Both the position numbers and the translations under genes were made by a program. A stretch of DNA of 64,000 bases from Salvelinus alpinus. Its lineage: Eukaryota > Chordata > Actinopteri > Salmoniformes > Salmonidae. Location: NCBI RefSeq assembly GCF_045679555.1, contig NC_092091.1, forward strand, positions 67,972,241-68,036,240. Direction: 5' to 3'. Below are positions 62,175 to 64,000 of the stretch, piece by piece. The notes under the pieces are model-generated. The model was not told the origin of the DNA. It did not search any database and saw nothing but the letters and a program-made list of their open reading frames with translations. Position 1 is the first letter of the stretch, and every line of letters begins with the position of its first letter.

Positions 62175-63084
62175 GCAGGGTTCTCCATTCCTGTTCCTGT
62201 AGAGACACCCTCCTGTATGTTAACTCCAACCCTGTTCCTGTAGAGACACCCTCCTGTATGTTAATTCCAACCCTGTTCCTGGAGAGACACCCTCCTGTAT
62301 GTTAACTCCAACCCTGTTCCTGTAGAGACACCCTACTGTATGTTAACTCCAACCCTGTTCCTGGAGAGACACCCTCCTGTATGTTAACTCCAACCCTGTT
62401 CCTGTAGAGACACCCTCCTGTATGTTAACTCCAACCCTGTTCCTGTAGAGACACCCTCCTGTATGTTAACTCCAACCCTGTTCCTGGAGAGACACCCTCC
62501 TGTATGTTAACTCCAACCCTGTTCCTGGAGAGACACCCTCCTGTATGTTAACTCCAACCCTGTTCCTGGAGAGACACCCTCCTGTATGTTAACTCCAACC
62601 CTGTTCCTGGAGAGACACCCTCCTGTAGGTTTGAACTTCAACCCTGTTCCTGGAGAGACACCCTACTGTATGTTAACTCCAACCCTGTTCCTGGAGAGAC
62701 ACCCTCCTGTATGTTAACTCCAACCCTGTTCCTGTAGAGACACCCTCCTGTATGTTAACTCCAACCCTGTTCCTGGAGAGACACCCTCCTGTATGTTAAC
62801 TCCAACCCTGTTCCTGTAGAGACACCCTCCTGTATGTTAACTCCAACCCTGTTCCTGGAGAGACACCCTACTGTATGTTAACTCCAACCCTGTTCCTGGA
62901 GAGACACCCTACTGTATGTTAACTCCAACCCTGTTCCTGGAGAGACACCCTACTGTATGTTAACTCCAACCCTGTTCCTGGAGAGACACCCTCCTGTAGG
63001 TTTGAACTTCAACCCTGTTCCTGGAGACACACCCTCCTGTAGGTTTGAACTTCAAGCCTGTTCCTGGAGACACACCCTCCTGTA
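62175..63084. repeat. 41-bp minisatellite from the left arm of an inverted-repeat element
   Basis: About 21 units of CTCCAACCCTGTTCCTGGAG followed by AGACACCCTCCTGTATGTTAA. The units nearest the core read CCTGTAGGTTTGAACTTCAA, closer to the single-copy arm at 63050-63090. Confidence 0.96.
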
Positions 63085-63230
63085 GGTTTTTGATCCAACC
63101 CCAGTTGTAGCTAACCTGATTCAGCTTATCAACAAGGTATTTATTAGAGTCAGGTGCACTAGATTAAGGTTGGAGCAAAAACCTACAGGACAGTAGCGCA
63201 CCAGGAACAGTAGCGCACCAGGAACAGTAG
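63046..63230. mobile_element. fold-back (MITE-like) element core
   Basis: The left arm reads CTGTTCCTGGAG ... CTCCTGTAGGTTTTT and the right arm AAAAACCTACAGGACAGTAG then CACCAGGAACAG, an inverted pair. The ~90-bp core contains CAACCCCAGTTGTAGCTAAC and TAGAGTCAGGTGCACTAGAT. I recall this as a widespread teleost element. Each arm continues outward as a different tandem array. Confidence 0.85.
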
Positions 63231-64000
63231 GGCACCAGGAACAGTAGCGCACCAGGAACAGTAGTGCACCAGGGACAGTAGTGCACCAGGAACAGTAGCG
63301 CACCAGGAACAGTAGCGCACCAGGAACAGTAGTGCACCAGGGACAGTAGTGCACCAGGGACAGTAGTGCACCAGGGACAGTAGTGCACCAGGGACAGTAG
63401 TGCACCAGGGACAGTAGTGCACCAGGGACAGTAGGGCACCAGGGACAGTAGTGCACCAGGAACAGTAGTGTACCAGGGACAGTAGCGCACCAGGGACAGT
63501 AGCGCACCAGGGACAGTAGCGCACCAGGGACAGTAGCGCACCAGGGACAGTAGCGCACCAGGGACAGTAGCGCACCAGGGACAGTAGCGCACCAGGGACA
63601 GTAGCGCACCAGGGACAGTAGCGCACCAGGAACAGTAGCGCACCAGGAACAGTAGCGTACCAGGGACAGTAGCGCACCAGGGACAGTAGCGCACCAGGGA
63701 CAGTAGCGCACCAGGGACAGTAGCGCACCAGGGACAGTAGCGCACCAGGAACAGTAGCGCACCAGGGACAGTAGCGCACCAGGGACAGTAGCGCACCAGG
63801 GACAGTAGCGCACCAGGAACAGTAGCGCACCAGGGACAGTAGCGCACCAGGGACAGTAGCGCACCAGGGACAGTAGCGCACCAGGGACAGTAGCGCACCA
63901 GGAACAGTAGCGCACCAGGGACAGTAGCGCACCAGGAACAGTAGCGCACCAGGGACAGTAGCGCACCAGGGACAGTAGCGCACCAGGGACAGTAGCGCAC
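63188..64000. repeat. 17-bp minisatellite from the right arm (runs off the window)
   Basis: About 48 units of GGACAGTAGCGCACCAG, with A/G (GGAAC/GGGAC) and GCGC/GTGC/GGGC variants. The unit length (17, not a multiple of three) and absence of stops make the minus strand open in all three frames with a 17-residue period; these frames are not genes. The array continues beyond 64000. Confidence 0.98.

Noticed and set aside
63121..64000. Three overlapping minus-strand frames of 266-281 codons with a 17-residue period
   Set aside because: They are the same 17-bp tandem repeat read in three frames; absence of stops follows from the unit sequence and its length.

Overview
The window is vertebrate nuclear DNA, almost certainly from a salmonid fish (Oncorhynchus, Salmo or Salvelinus; I cannot choose the genus). 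The evidence is the repeat content: an HpaI-type tRNA-derived SINE, a long salmonid SINE with a perfect target-site duplication, Tc1 elements of the Sleeping Beauty kind, an L2/Rex1-like LINE with an (AATC)n-type tail, long CA/GT and CT/GA microsatellites, and many minisatellites. No bacterial, phage or organellar genes, CRISPR arrays or rRNA were seen.

The only host gene I can support is the 5' part of inpp4b (inositol polyphosphate-4-phosphatase type II) on the + strand. Four coding segments are found: 709-811 (start codon), 12603-12647, 40078-40196 and 47154-47270. All have GT/AG borders and their codon phases join without a break. Together they encode an acidic N-terminus and the first part of the N-terminal C2 domain. 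The introns are about 11.8, 27.4 and 7.0 kb, and a fourth runs at least 16.7 kb past the window end. The catalytic phosphatase exons lie downstream, outside the window.

Everything else is intronic and mostly repeats. Intron 1 (812-12602): a Tc1 element (2343-3949) with a transposase interrupted by two stops, and a 34-bp minisatellite (7212-8245 and 10705-10935) split by a 5'-truncated LINE whose reverse-transcriptase frame is still open (8246-10704). Intron 2 (12648-40077): an HpaI SINE, a 38-bp minisatellite, a full Ty3/Gypsy LTR retrotransposon (15874-21255, target duplication GGATG) nested in an older Tc1-like element, a hAT-like element with an 8-bp duplication (24305-25296), a ~1-kb tandem duplication whose copies (near 28.6-30.9 kb and 33.6-35.7 kb) have taken different insertions, a second degenerate LINE, a Sleeping Beauty-type relic, a 10 x 70-bp array and a 2.75-kb array of ~41-bp units. 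Intron 3: a salmonid interspersed repeat, a CT tract, a 7 x 71-bp array, very long GT tracts, and a LINE tail ending about 40 bp before exon 4. Intron 4: several non-autonomous elements and SINEs, and finally two minisatellites (41-bp and 17-bp units) that appear to have grown from the two arms of one inverted-repeat element.

I found no new multi-gene biological system. The most interesting signals are structural: minisatellites seeded by, or split by, transposable elements, and a tandem duplication that works as a natural empty-site/filled-site comparison.
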